Counted from the stretch's first letter, positions 8,039-15,702 are shown. The stretch is DNA of 36,023 nt from Paenibacillus typhae (GCF_900099765.1 NZ_FNDX01000060.1:1-36023), one strand, 5' to 3'. The notes: generated from the sequence alone by a model not told the origin. A program made the numbers and translations.

Positions 8039-8297
8039 TTATCCACATGTCTGTCCACAGTTTTCGTGTATAACCTCTAATAAAAAAAGCCCCTTGGGGG
8101 CTTTTTTTATGCATTAAATCAGCATTTCACCTGTCAAGTACTTTTTATCCACCGAATTATCCACATTATCCACAGTTTCCACACAAACCTCACATTGGAA
8201 AACTCCCCAATCCGGGGGTGCATAAAACAGGCGTTAATGCTGATTTTACACGGTTTTTACACAATCAGAGCGGAATATGTGGATAACGTTGTCCACA
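8039..8297. promoter_or_regulatory. Cluster of eight DnaA boxes (possible DnaA-titrating or regulatory locus)
   Basis: Four copies match TTATCCACA perfectly: 8039-8047, 8157-8165, 8166-8174 (directly abutting) and, inverted, 8278-8286. Four more differ from TTATNCACA at one position: 8065-8073 (inverted), 8145-8153, 8255-8263 and 8289-8297. Further weaker copies occur (8051-8059, 8175-8183). Eight boxes in 259 bases of AT-rich, gene-free DNA are far above chance in this GC-rich background. No dnaA, dnaN or rpmH lies nearby, so this is not the canonical origin. DnaA binding here could titrate the initiator or control leuA/ydiF. Confidence 0.85.
8082..8108. terminator. Bidirectional terminator inside the DnaA-box region
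   Basis: AAAAAAAGCCCC (8082-8093), loop TTG, GGGGCTTTTTTT (8097-8108). This is a perfect hairpin with A/T tracts on both sides. It lies 97 bases after the ydiF stop and can terminate transcription from either direction. Confidence 0.93.
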
Positions 8298-8505
8298 GCT
8301 TGACAAATCCTGCATTCGCTAAAATTCTACCTTTTTAGACAACATAATCGGCCGCCATCAAACACCTTAATTGTCTGCAAAGCTGCTTCTGCCCGCGCTC
8401 TGCCTCCGCTTCGGCGATTATTCCCGTTCCCGGCCAGCAGCCTGGCAGACGCCGGCCCCTTGTCGTCTGAACCCGCAAACTGTCCAAAGCCGTCTGCACT
8501 GCAGG
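8298..8505. other. GC-rich segment downstream of leuA with no recognised gene
   Basis: From about 8340 to 8505 the sequence regains gene-like GC content. On the minus strand it stays open in the leuA frame for about 60 codons beyond the leuA stop (to a stop near 8340), and another frame is open too. I recognise nothing in either translation and see no ribosome site or leuA terminator. It may be a decayed gene end or an unusually long 3' untranslated region. Confidence 0.35.
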
Positions 8506-10065
8506 TTACACGGCCGTCTCCTGGCCGGTTTCCGCGCGGGCGGAGAGCAGCGCCGCATTGCAGGCTGCCACATAGGCTATTCCCGCCGCCATTACGATAT
8601 CCTGATGAATGGCCGTGCCTCTGAATTTGGCGCCGTTCCATTCCACCATGACCGCTGCTTCAGCCTGGGCCTGCTCTCCGCTTCCCAGCGAGTGCAGCTC
8701 AAGACCGGCAAATCCGATGCTTTCAGCAATCCCCAGACTGATCGCTGCTATGACTGCTTCAAGGGGGCCACTGCCTGTGCTGGTGTAGGCTTCCTCCGCA
8801 CCGCTCTGCAGATTACGCACGGTCACTGCTGCCACCCGGCGCGGCGCACTGCCGGCGAGTACCTGGACATCGCCGAGCTCATAGAACTGTGCCTGCTGTC
8901 CGGTTGCACTGCTGACCATGCGCAGCAGCTCGTCATCGCTGACCGCTTTCTGGCGGTCTGCCTTCTCCTTGAAGGATTCATAGAGCGCATCCAGCTCTGC
9001 CGCGTCAAGGGCAACGCCGTACTTGGCGGCGCGGTCCTTCAGCGCATGACGGCCTGAGTGTTTGCCGAGAATAATCATGCTGCGCGGAATGCCCAGCCGT
9101 TCGGGGTCCATAATCTCATAGGTGCTGCGGTCCTTCAGCAGGCCATCCTGATGGATGCCTGATTCATGCTGGAAGGCATTGCGCCCGACGACCGGCTTGT
9201 TGAAGGCAATCGGGAAATGCATCGCCCCGCTGATCAGCCTAGAGGTATCATACAGCTTATCCAGCACGATTCCCGTCTCCGCGCCAAGCACATCCCCTCT
9301 TGTCTCCAGCGCCATGACCAGCTCCTCCAGAGCACAGTTTCCGGTTCTCTCACCGACACCGTTCACCGTAACCTCGATTTGCGTTGCCCCGCCTTCAATG
9401 GCGGCCAGGCTGTTCGCAACGGCAAGCCCCAGATCATTATGACAATGGGCGCTGTAGCTTACGTTCTGTCCGCCCCTGGCTCCCAGGCGCACCCGCCGGA
9501 ACATCTCTCCGTATTCGTGCGGCAAGGCATAGCCGACTGTATCCGGCAGATTAATGATGCTGGCCCCCTCCTCAATAACGGCCTCAACCATTTCAATCAG
9601 GTCATCGATTCCCGTCCGGGCCGCATCCATCGCTGTGAATTCCACCACATCGCAGAACTGGCGGGCATAGGCCGTCATTTCACGGGCGGCGGCAACAACC
9701 TCCGGCCGGCTCTTGCGCAGCTGATGGCGCAGATGAATATCGGAGGAGGAGATGAACAGGTGAATCCGCCGCCGCGCCGCATCCCGGGTTGCCCGGACAG
9801 CCGCATCGATATCCCCGCGGACCGCGCGGGCGAAGCCGCAGATCTCTACACCCTGCACCTTCCGTGAAATGGTCTCCACAGCGGCGAAATCCCCCGGGCT
9901 TGAGACCGGAAAGCCCGGTTCCAGCACATCTACTCCCAGCCCGGCAAGCTTGTGGGCCAGAACAATCTTCTGCTCAGGGGTCAGGCTGGCCCCCGGTGCC
10001 TGTTCGCCGTCACGCAGCGTCGTGTCAAAAATCTGAATACGTTTTTTTACCGGGATAATCATCAT
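8506..10065 (-). CDS. leuA: 2-isopropylmalate synthase LeuA
   Basis: LeuA condenses acetyl-CoA with 2-oxoisovalerate, the committed step of leucine synthesis. The 519-residue protein has the HMGL-like TIM barrel with DTTLRDGEQAPG (residues about 14-25), the metal-binding HCHNDLG (about 204-210) and the GVGERTGNCALEELVMAL block. FQHESGIHQDG and the C-terminal regulatory domain for leucine feedback follow (about 400-505). That long form fits LeuA better than homocitrate or citramalate synthase, though these relatives share the barrel. It is transcribed from a strong promoter through two tandem T-box leaders, which fits leucine control. leuB, leuC and leuD are not adjacent. Confidence 0.93.
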   Translation of the reverse strand: MMIIPVKKRIQIFDTTLRDGEQAPGASLTPEQKIVLAHKLAGLGVDVLEPGFPVSSPGDFAAVETISRKVQGVEICGFARAVRGDIDAAVRATRDAARRRIHLFISSSDIHLRHQLRKSRPEVVAAAREMTAYARQFCDVVEFTAMDAARTGIDDLIEMVEAVIEEGASIINLPDTVGYALPHEYGEMFRRVRLGARGGQNVSYSAHCHNDLGLAVANSLAAIEGGATQIEVTVNGVGERTGNCALEELVMALETRGDVLGAETGIVLDKLYDTSRLISGAMHFPIAFNKPVVGRNAFQHESGIHQDGLLKDRSTYEIMDPERLGIPRSMIILGKHSGRHALKDRAAKYGVALDAAELDALYESFKEKADRQKAVSDDELLRMVSSATGQQAQFYELGDVQVLAGSAPRRVAAVTVRNLQSGAEEAYTSTGSGPLEAVIAAISLGIAESIGFAGLELHSLGSGEQAQAEAAVMVEWNGAKFRGTAIHQDIVMAAGIAYVAACNAALLSARAETGQETAV

Positions 10066-10240
10066 GAACCCTCCTGAAATGTAAGTTTAAAATAAGCTGT
10101 TCTTCCACTTATGCAGGGCACACGTCGACTTGCACCCTGCTTCTATTCCCGCCCACTGCTGCCGGCAGCACCCGATCCAATTGCAGTTAGCCGGGCCATT
10201 GCCCGGTCACCTGCAGCACAACACAACTTTCTAATAAGAC

Positions 10241-10546
10241 AAAAAACCCGCCATCTCCATAAAGAGACGGCGGGTTCCCCCTCCGCGGTACCACTCTTCT
10301 TGACGCATCCGGCTTACCTTCAAGGTAAACCGCAAGCTGCGTCCAGCTCACCCCAGACCCGCTCTGGTCCATGCAAGCATGGTCAGGCAGGTATGAGTGT
10401 CCGGTAACGGGGACTTCCGTTGCGGCGTACATATTTCGCTTCCGCCGCTCCGCTCACGGGCGAGATTCAATGCTTCTCAGGTGACTGCGTCGCACCAACC
10501 CGCAGCTCTCTGCACACCCTCATCATCTACTGCTCCCGTTCATCGC
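10241..10546 (-). promoter_or_regulatory. T-box riboswitch, gene-proximal copy, of leuA
   Basis: On the minus strand this is a full T-box leader. Stem I begins at GCGATGAACGGGAGCAGTA and contains the AGTA/GAA specifier-loop pair. The antiterminator T-box AGAGTGGTACCGCG is at 10284-10297. An intrinsic terminator (GACGGCGGGTT pairing with AACCCGCC, then six T residues) covers 10241-10276. The codon next to the lower stem is CTC (10462-10464, Leu), followed by G. One extra T separates it from GAA compared with the upstream copy. Uncharged tRNA-Leu should favour readthrough into leuA, about 170 bases downstream. Confidence 0.9.
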
Positions 10547-10567
10547 ATTTAATTCTTATAAGCATAC

Positions 10568-10935
10568 AAAAAAGCCTGCCGTCTCATTCAAGAGACGACA
10601 GGCTGTTCACCTTCGCGGTACCACTCTTGTTGATATTCCGGTTTAACCGTATCAGGCCATCCGGAGAATATCCACTCAATTAATCAGGCAAAAGCATCCG
10701 GATGACTTCAATCATCCTGCTATCGCTGACCACCCTTTCACGGAGGTTAGCCGTAGACGGTGTACGAAAGGCCCGGCACACTAGCATGCCGTTCAATGTT
10801 CTTCCGGAATCTCCTCCAGAAAAACATCCCGCTTCCACCGCTCCGCTCCAAGACGAGTTCAGGTCTCCTTCGGCTGCGTCGCACCTACCCGCAGTTCTCT
10901 TAACCCGGATTTACCTTACTGCTTCTCTTCATCGC
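10568..10935 (-). promoter_or_regulatory. T-box riboswitch, promoter-proximal copy, of leuA
   Basis: A second complete T-box leader lies upstream of the first. Stem I starts near 10935 (GCGATGAAGAGAAGCAGTA), with an AGAGA bulge motif further in. The specifier CTC (10855-10857) directly follows GAA and reads as leucine. The T-box AGAGTGGTACCGCG is at 10614-10627. The terminator AGCCTGTCGTCTC / GAGACGGCAGGCT with six T residues covers 10568-10604. Its stem I and stem II/III sequences share blocks with the second copy, so the pair looks like a duplication. Confidence 0.92.
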
Positions 10936-10958
10936 GTTTGGTTATTTGAATTGGGTTG

Positions 10959-10988
10959 ATTATACTCTTCCCGTTTGAGGAATGTCAA
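10959..10988 (-). promoter_or_regulatory. Near-consensus sigma-A promoter of the leuA leader
   Basis: TTGACA (-35, 10983-10988) and TATAAT (-10, 10959-10964) are both perfect hexamers, separated by 18 bases. The -35 box contains the tsaD stop codon TGA (10985-10987), so the leuA transcription unit begins exactly where the tsa operon ends. Confidence 0.9.
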
Positions 10989-12034
10989 TAGGCAGAAACA
11001 GACCACTGCTCCAGCGACAATCCGGGATCGGCAACCATATCGAGCGGCGTGCTGCCGTCATGCCGCCATTTCACATAGGCTGCCGCCCCGATCATCGCCG
11101 CATTATCCGTGCAGTATACCGCCGGTGGAATAATCAGCTCGATGCCCTCTTTCTCACAGCGTGACACCAGTGCTTCACGCAGCCCTTTGTTAGCGGCAAC
11201 CCCGCCGCACAGCAGCAACTGCTTAGCCTGATTGGCTTTGACCGCACGCACAGCCTTCTCTACCAGAACCTCCACCACGGACTCCTGGAAGCCCCGGGCA
11301 ATACCGGCCACATCCGGAGTCAGCCCCTTCATCTTACTCTGGTTGACCACATTCAGCACGGCCGATTTCAGGCCGCTGAAGCTGAAATCGTATGAATCCG
11401 GCTCCAGCCAGACCCGCGGCAGGGCTACTGCCTCTTCCGCTTCATGAGCAAGCCGGTCGACATGCGGGCCGCCCGGATACGGGAAGCCCAGGGCGCGCGC
11501 GACCTTGTCGTAAGCTTCACCCACCGCGTCGTCACGGGTACGCCCGATGATCCGGAACTCCCCTTCACGCTCCATATTCACCAGCTCCGTGTGCCCGCCG
11601 GATACAACCAGCGTCATACACGGATACTGCAGCTCCTTGACCAGCCGATTGGCATAAATATGCCCGGCGATATGATGGGTGCCGATCAGCGGCTTGCCCC
11701 AAGCCAGCGCCAGACTCTTGGCAGCGACGACACCGACCAGCAGCGCACCGACCAGGCCGGGTCCCTGCGTAACTGCAATAGCCGTAAGCTCCTCCGGCTG
11801 TACACCGGCAGCTGTCATTGCCTCCTCAATCACCAGGGTAATGACCTCCACATGCTTGCGTGACGCAACCTCCGGCACTACACCGCCAAAAGCGCGGTGG
11901 GTTTCGATCTGGCTGGAGATGATGTTCGCCAGCACCTCGCAGCCGTCCTTGACAACAGCTACCGAGGTTTCATCACAGCTCGTCTCGATAGCCAATATTA
12001 GTACAGGCGCAGCTGCACCCGTTTCTGTATTCAT
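10985..12034 (-). CDS. tsaD: tRNA N6-threonylcarbamoyladenosine synthase, TsaD
   Basis: TsaD transfers the threonylcarbamoyl group to A37 of ANN-decoding tRNAs, working with TsaB and TsaE. The product is 349 residues from the chosen ATG. It has the ASKHA ATPase start ILAIETSCDETS, the metal-binding HHIAGH motif (about residues 116-121), SGGHTELV, the FSFSGLKSAV segment and LLCGGVAANKGLR. The ATG at 12034 overlaps the rimI stop as ATGA, matching the other junctions in this operon. A longer upstream start runs inside rimI and is rejected. Older names are gcp and ydiE. Confidence 0.96.
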   Translation of the reverse strand: MNTETGAAAPVLILAIETSCDETSVAVVKDGCEVLANIISSQIETHRAFGGVVPEVASRKHVEVITLVIEEAMTAAGVQPEELTAIAVTQGPGLVGALLVGVVAAKSLALAWGKPLIGTHHIAGHIYANRLVKELQYPCMTLVVSGGHTELVNMEREGEFRIIGRTRDDAVGEAYDKVARALGFPYPGGPHVDRLAHEAEEAVALPRVWLEPDSYDFSFSGLKSAVLNVVNQSKMKGLTPDVAGIARGFQESVVEVLVEKAVRAVKANQAKQLLLCGGVAANKGLREALVSRCEKEGIELIIPPAVYCTDNAAMIGAAAYVKWRHDGSTPLDMVADPGLSLEQWSVSAY

Positions 12035-12555
12035 TTCAGATCCACTCTTCCTTCCATCATACCCTGCTCCCCGTAAGCCGGCAGATCCGCCCACATGATG
12101 AGCGCATCCTCGCGGTTGTCCGAATAATACCCTTTGCGGGTTCCGGCCGGACGGAAGCCTTTTTTGCGGTACAGGTTCTGGGCCACCTCATTCGAGACCC
12201 TGACCTCAAGTGTTATTGATTTCATGCCCAGGAAGCCTGCTGTTTTCATCAGCTCGTCCAGGAGCCGCTCGCCCCATTTACGCCCCCGGTAAGCCTCCAG
12301 GAGCGCAATGTTTGTTACATGCGCCTCATCAACAATCGCCCACATTCCGGCATATCCGATAATGCGCCCCTGCAGCTCCATCACCATATACTTGGCGAAA
12401 TGATTATGCGTCAGCTCATTGCGGAACGCTTCCTCTGTCCACGGCATAGTGAAGGCTTCCCGCTCGATTACGAGAATTTCCGGAATATCCTCAAGCTTCA
12501 TCAGGCCAAAAACAAGCTCGCTTCCCTGATCTCCCACTATCATAGGCTCCGTCAT
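12031..12555 (-). CDS. rimI: GNAT acetyltransferase, RimI family
   Basis: RimI acetylates the N-terminal alanine of ribosomal protein S18 in E. coli. Firmicute homologues sit in the tsa operon, and their substrate is less certain. The 174 residues form one GNAT domain: EREAFTMPWTEEAF near residue 32, the acceptor strand IGYAGMWAIVDEAHVTNIAL, the acetyl-CoA loop YRGRKWGERLL (about 88-98; the second glycine of the usual RGxGxG is replaced), and the LEVRVSNEVAQNLYRKKGF motif. It overlaps tsaB and tsaD by four bases on each side, so translation is coupled. Confidence 0.92.
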   Translation of the reverse strand: MTEPMIVGDQGSELVFGLMKLEDIPEILVIEREAFTMPWTEEAFRNELTHNHFAKYMVMELQGRIIGYAGMWAIVDEAHVTNIALLEAYRGRKWGERLLDELMKTAGFLGMKSITLEVRVSNEVAQNLYRKKGFRPAGTRKGYYSDNREDALIMWADLPAYGEQGMMEGRVDLK

Positions 12556-13385
12556 ACTTGGCTTCTGCTCCCTTCACTGCTCCGGCGCAGATTGGCTTCC
12601 GCTTCGGAAAGCTGGGTATAGTTCGGGATTAACCCGTGAACATCATCACTGCCCGCCAGCAGTCCCGCTTCGCCAAGAAAGCCTGCCCAGCGCCCTTCCA
12701 GCTCGTACGGCACCGGCTGTATTTCAGGCCCGCCAAGCAGCGGCTCAAGGGTGGCATGGCTTGCATGCTGAGCGGTTTCACCTACGAACCACAGGATGCG
12801 CGGCTTGCTGCCCTCTGACTCCGCCTGCTTCAGCCGCCCCGCAAGATGCGTTACCCAGTCAGCCATCAGCCGGATGGCATCCGGTTCAAGCCGCTGCGGA
12901 GCAGCCTGGCCAGCAGCTGCAAACAGCCCGGTGTAGGCCTGTCCGCGGCGGGCATCGATCAGCGGGATGATCCAGTCGGGTCCATATCCGCCTTGTCCCG
13001 CTTCAGCAGCCGGGCCTTCCGCCTGCTTAACCAGCGCGGCAGCATAACCGCCCCAGGCCAGCGCATGCAGGCTGGAAACGCCGGCAACCGGCACCTTCCA
13101 GGCCCAGGCCAGTGTCTTGGCCGCAGATACCGCAATGCGCGTTCCGGTGTAAGAACCCGGGCCGACGCCGACGGCAATCCCTTTTAGCATGGACGCATCG
13201 GTACCGCTGGCCTGCATCGCCTGCTCGATTATCGGGAGCAGATGCACCGAATGGTTCCGCTCCCCGGATGCATTAATCTCATGCAGCACCCTGCCTTCCT
13301 CCGTAACAGCTACGCCCAGAATGGCCGTCGAAGTATCCAGCGCCAAAAGCCGCTTGCGCGGCCCGTTATTTTCGTTCATCATCAT
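12552..13385 (-). CDS. tsaB: tRNA threonylcarbamoyladenosine biosynthesis protein TsaB
   Basis: TsaB is the inactive ASKHA paralogue that binds TsaD and TsaE to form the t6A-modifying complex. The 277-residue product opens with LLALDTSTAILGVAV and has GERNHSVHLLPII and the conserved GVGPGSYTGTRIAVSAAKTLAWA (about residues 73-95). The C-terminal half is more divergent and Ala/Gly-rich, as is usual. Three consecutive ATG codons (13385, 13382, 13379) are possible starts; the first overlaps the tsaE stop (ATGA). Confidence 0.94.
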   Translation of the reverse strand: MMMNENNGPRKRLLALDTSTAILGVAVTEEGRVLHEINASGERNHSVHLLPIIEQAMQASGTDASMLKGIAVGVGPGSYTGTRIAVSAAKTLAWAWKVPVAGVSSLHALAWGGYAAALVKQAEGPAAEAGQGGYGPDWIIPLIDARRGQAYTGLFAAAGQAAPQRLEPDAIRLMADWVTHLAGRLKQAESEGSKPRILWFVGETAQHASHATLEPLLGGPEIQPVPYELEGRWAGFLGEAGLLAGSDDVHGLIPNYTQLSEAEANLRRSSEGSRSQV

Positions 13386-13870
13386 TCGTTACCCCACTTC
13401 TGGATCAGCTCGCGGCACAGTCCGCCGTATGGCTCACCGGCTGCCTTCACCGTAATCAGGCGTTCCTCCGGTCCGGCCGTTTCCATGTATAGATGCAGAT
13501 GCCGCTGCGGCATCAAATCTGTAATGATACTGCTCCATTCCACCAGGCAGACTCCCTGCCCGTAGAAATATTCATCGAGCCCCAGCTCGTCCGCTTCCTG
13601 CGGGGAGATCCGGTACACATCCATATGGTACAGCGGCAGGCGTCCGTTGTATTCTTTGATAATAGTAAATGTAGGACTGTTCACAATCCCCTCTACACCC
13701 AGATGGCGCGCAAAAGCCTGCGAAAATGCCGTCTTGCCGGCACCCAGGTCACCATCGAGGCCAATCACCATGCCTGCCGATGCCGCACCGGCTATCGCAG
13801 CTGCAAGCAGCTCCGTATCCTGAAGGCTGTGTGAACGGTATGTAAATACCGTTTCAACATTATTGTCCAA
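13382..13870 (-). CDS. tsaE: tRNA threonylcarbamoyladenosine biosynthesis ATPase TsaE
   Basis: TsaE is the small P-loop ATPase that drives turnover of the TsaB-TsaD complex. The sequence shows Walker A GDLGAGKTAF, the switch region GIVNSPTFTIIKEY, YHMDVYR, and the Walker-B-like VCLVEWSS. I place the start at TTG 13870: it is seven bases after AAGGTGGAG (13878-13886) and gives 162 residues, close to the family's 150-160. ATG codons at 13924 and 13909 would add a Trp/Cys-containing N-terminus with no family support. It is the first gene of the four-gene overlap operon. Confidence 0.93.
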   Translation of the reverse strand: MDNNVETVFTYRSHSLQDTELLAAAIAGAASAGMVIGLDGDLGAGKTAFSQAFARHLGVEGIVNSPTFTIIKEYNGRLPLYHMDVYRISPQEADELGLDEYFYGQGVCLVEWSSIITDLMPQRHLHLYMETAGPEERLITVKAAGEPYGGLCRELIQKWGNE

Positions 13871-13937
13871 GCTGCAACTCCACCTTATATAGAATCCTTT
13901 TAAAGACATGAACCGACATAGCATAACAATACTTTTA

Positions 13938-13966
13938 ATTATATCGGTATGCTACTTGTCCCGCAA
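13938..13966 (-). promoter_or_regulatory. Probable promoter of the tsaE-tsaB-rimI-tsaD operon
   Basis: TATAAT (-10, 13938-13943, minus strand) lies 17 bases downstream of TTGCGG (-35, 13961-13966). The -10 is perfect and the -35 is partial. It overlaps the 3' end region of the upstream DMT gene. Confidence 0.55.
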
Positions 13967-13975
13967 CAACCCCCT

Positions 13976-14992
13976 CTATTCCCGGCTGCCGGCCGCAAAG
14001 GAGGAATGCGGTTGTCTGCTTGTCTCTGCCTGTTGTTTCTTCGGGTTGTGTCCGGAAAACAGGCTGTGCAGCACCATTCCCCCGATAATGATGGCAATTC
14101 CAATCCAGGACAGCAGAGAAGGCAGCGGCGCAGCCAGAATCAGAATCTCCCCGATCAGCGCAAACAGCACCTCCAGCGACTGGGTAGCTTCCACCGCAGC
14201 CAGTCCGCCCATGCTGCTGCGGACCATATCCGTAGCCCGGAAAAACAGGACGGTGGCAATTACACCTGAGGATAGGGCGACAATGACAGACTGTAAGGTC
14301 TGCGGGCCGGAGGGCAGCCCGGTATCTGCCAGACCGATAAGCGAGATCATAAGCCAGAACGGCAGGCTGGCCAGCGTCATGCCAAGAATACGCTGAAACA
14401 CGTCGAGCCGCTCTCCGCACAGCTCCATTGTTTTGCGGTTCCCAAGCGGATAAGCAAAGGACGCGATCAGAACAGGAACTATGCCCAGCAGCACCTGTGA
14501 AGGTTCAAGCTCACGGGCATGATCAGCCTGGAGCAGTGCTACACCAGCCAGAATGATCAGGGACAGCCCGAGGCCGCGCAGCGGAATCCTGCCACGTTCA
14601 TAGACGCTTGCGCCACCGGAGCCGGCAACCCATTGTCCGAAGAACGGGGCCAGGAGTGAACCGGAGATAATGGTAATCTGCCAGGTTCCGGCGGTCAGCC
14701 AGCCTGGCGCATAAGCAGCCGCGAAGCAGATTGGCGCGTAGAACAAGCCAAAGCCGACCGTTCCCCAGAGCAGCCAGGCCCCCGGGCGCTCCTTCATCGC
14801 TGCCAGCAGCGGCTTCAGCCTGCCGCGTCCCGCAACGATCGCCACCAGAAACGGGAGTGTAAACAGATAGCGCAGTGAGGCGCTCCAGGCCCAGCTTCCT
14901 CCCGACAGCTCCATGCGCCGGTTAAGGACAAAGGTTACCGCAAAAAACAGCGCCGAACAGACGCCAAGCAAAATAGGACGCACGCTCATCAT
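13976..14992 (-). CDS. EmrE-type multidrug resistance efflux transporter (DMT superfamily)
   Basis: The 338-residue protein has ten hydrophobic membrane segments spread over its length, with Gly-rich helices and a basic cytoplasmic tail (HNPKKQQAETSRQPHSS). The arrangement and sequences such as LFFAVTFVLNRRMELSGGSWAWSASLRY fit the multidrug-resistance EmrE family of ten-TM drug/metabolite transporters. The substrate cannot be told from sequence. The ATG codons at 14992/14989 have only a weak ribosome site, but a short frame with a perfect site starts 10 bases upstream and overlaps this start. The gene ends just upstream of the tsa operon promoter. Confidence 0.82.
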   Translation of the reverse strand: MMSVRPILLGVCSALFFAVTFVLNRRMELSGGSWAWSASLRYLFTLPFLVAIVAGRGRLKPLLAAMKERPGAWLLWGTVGFGLFYAPICFAAAYAPGWLTAGTWQITIISGSLLAPFFGQWVAGSGGASVYERGRIPLRGLGLSLIILAGVALLQADHARELEPSQVLLGIVPVLIASFAYPLGNRKTMELCGERLDVFQRILGMTLASLPFWLMISLIGLADTGLPSGPQTLQSVIVALSSGVIATVLFFRATDMVRSSMGGLAAVEATQSLEVLFALIGEILILAAPLPSLLSWIGIAIIIGGMVLHSLFSGHNPKKQQAETSRQPHSSFAAGSRE

Positions 14993-15002
14993 CTCTTTTC
15001 AT
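14922..15002 (-). CDS. Possible 26-codon leader frame overlapping the DMT transporter start
   Basis: An ATG at 15002 is preceded by GGAGGTG (15009-15015) at ideal spacing, a better ribosome site than the one for the transporter itself. The frame begins MKRDDERASYF, ends GNLCP, and lies out of frame with the transporter, overlapping its first 71 bases. It may act as a translated leader that couples ribosomes into the transporter, or its ribosome site may simply serve the transporter start at long spacing. No function is assigned. Confidence 0.3.
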   Translation of the reverse strand: MKRDDERASYFAWRLFGAVFCGNLCP

Positions 15003-15167
15003 CAAATTCACCTCCCCAATATAGGGCCAGGCTTTCGCCAACGTCAACCCTTGTGTCAGCTGTACGGCAGCTTGGTCCGGGTACAAGGCTGCTGTCCCTT
15101 TTCCATGAAGCACAACCGGCGAGGCAAGCATCCTGCAGCAGGCTGCCTGTTTATGAAACACAGCAAA

Positions 15168-15208
15168 ACAGAGCAGCCGTTCCCCGTATCCGGACAACGC
15201 TGCTCTGT
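15168..15208 (-). terminator. Terminator-like hairpin downstream of sspH
   Basis: ACAGAGCAGC (15168-15177) and GCTGCTCTGT (15199-15208) make a perfect ten-base stem with a 21-base loop. On the minus strand it is followed by TTTTG. It lies about 70 bases after the sspH stop. Confidence 0.45.
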
Positions 15209-15274
15209 CATTAATAGAAAAATGTAAAACCACTCGGTTAAACCTCAATCCTGCTTCAGCTGTATAACCTGCAG

Positions 15275-15460
15275 CTACTTCCTCTGCTCCTCCAGCCGGT
15301 CTACACCGACTGTATGCGTATTGGTTGGCCGTGAGCCAACCTGTACGGTTGCCATGCCATTTTCCTCGTCCACACGCTCGATCCAGACCGACTCGCCGTC
15401 CAGATGAACCGGGATCATCTCCTTGGATGTATAGATATCCATCGCACGTTTTACGTCCAT
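15275..15460 (-). CDS. sspH: Small acid-soluble spore protein, H type (SspH family)
   Basis: H-type SASPs are minor small proteins made in the developing forespore. The 61-residue product matches the family in length and layout: an N-terminal MDVKRAMDIYTSKEMIPV, then WIERVDEENGMATVQV, and a C-terminal VDRLEE. AAAGGAGAC precedes the ATG. It lies 50 bases downstream of a small acidic gene on the same strand. I could not find a convincing forespore sigma-G promoter directly upstream. The gene marks the organism as a spore former. Confidence 0.88.
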   Translation of the reverse strand: MDVKRAMDIYTSKEMIPVHLDGESVWIERVDEENGMATVQVGSRPTNTHTVGVDRLEEQRK

Positions 15461-15510
15461 GATTCAAGTCTCCTTTGAAAGCATGCGCTTTATTTTTTAA
15501 CAGTACCGTC

Positions 15511-15702
15511 TCAAAAAAGTGGATCTTCCTGCACTTCATCCGCCTCAGGCTCACCGATGGTGTCATCGGCATCGAGATATCCGGCCTCCGGACCGGAATC
15601 CGTGTCATCCGGATCGGCAACAATGCCGGCCCAGTCCACAACCTCGGCAGGAATATCCTGTTCGGATAAATCATCAAGCCATTCCTTGCGCCCTTTGCCC
15701 AT
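15511..15702 (-). CDS. Small acidic protein of unknown function
   Basis: This is a 63-residue, very acidic product (starting MGKGRKEWLDDLSEQDIP, ending EADEVQEDPLF) with a basic first seven residues and then a run of Asp/Glu with Gly and Pro. It looks disordered, and no membrane segment or known motif is visible. A good ribosome site (GGAGGG, 10 bases upstream of the ATG) and the position directly upstream of sspH on the same strand support a real gene. It could be another spore-associated small protein, but that is inference from its neighbour alone. Confidence 0.65.
   Translation of the reverse strand: MGKGRKEWLDDLSEQDIPAEVVDWAGIVADPDDTDSGPEAGYLDADDTIGEPEADEVQEDPLF

Noticed and set aside
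7986..8330. DnaA-box region as the chromosomal origin oriC
   Set aside because: No dnaA, dnaN, rpmH or gidB nearby and no obvious unwinding element; the groESL/tsa neighbourhood is not the origin neighbourhood in Bacillales.
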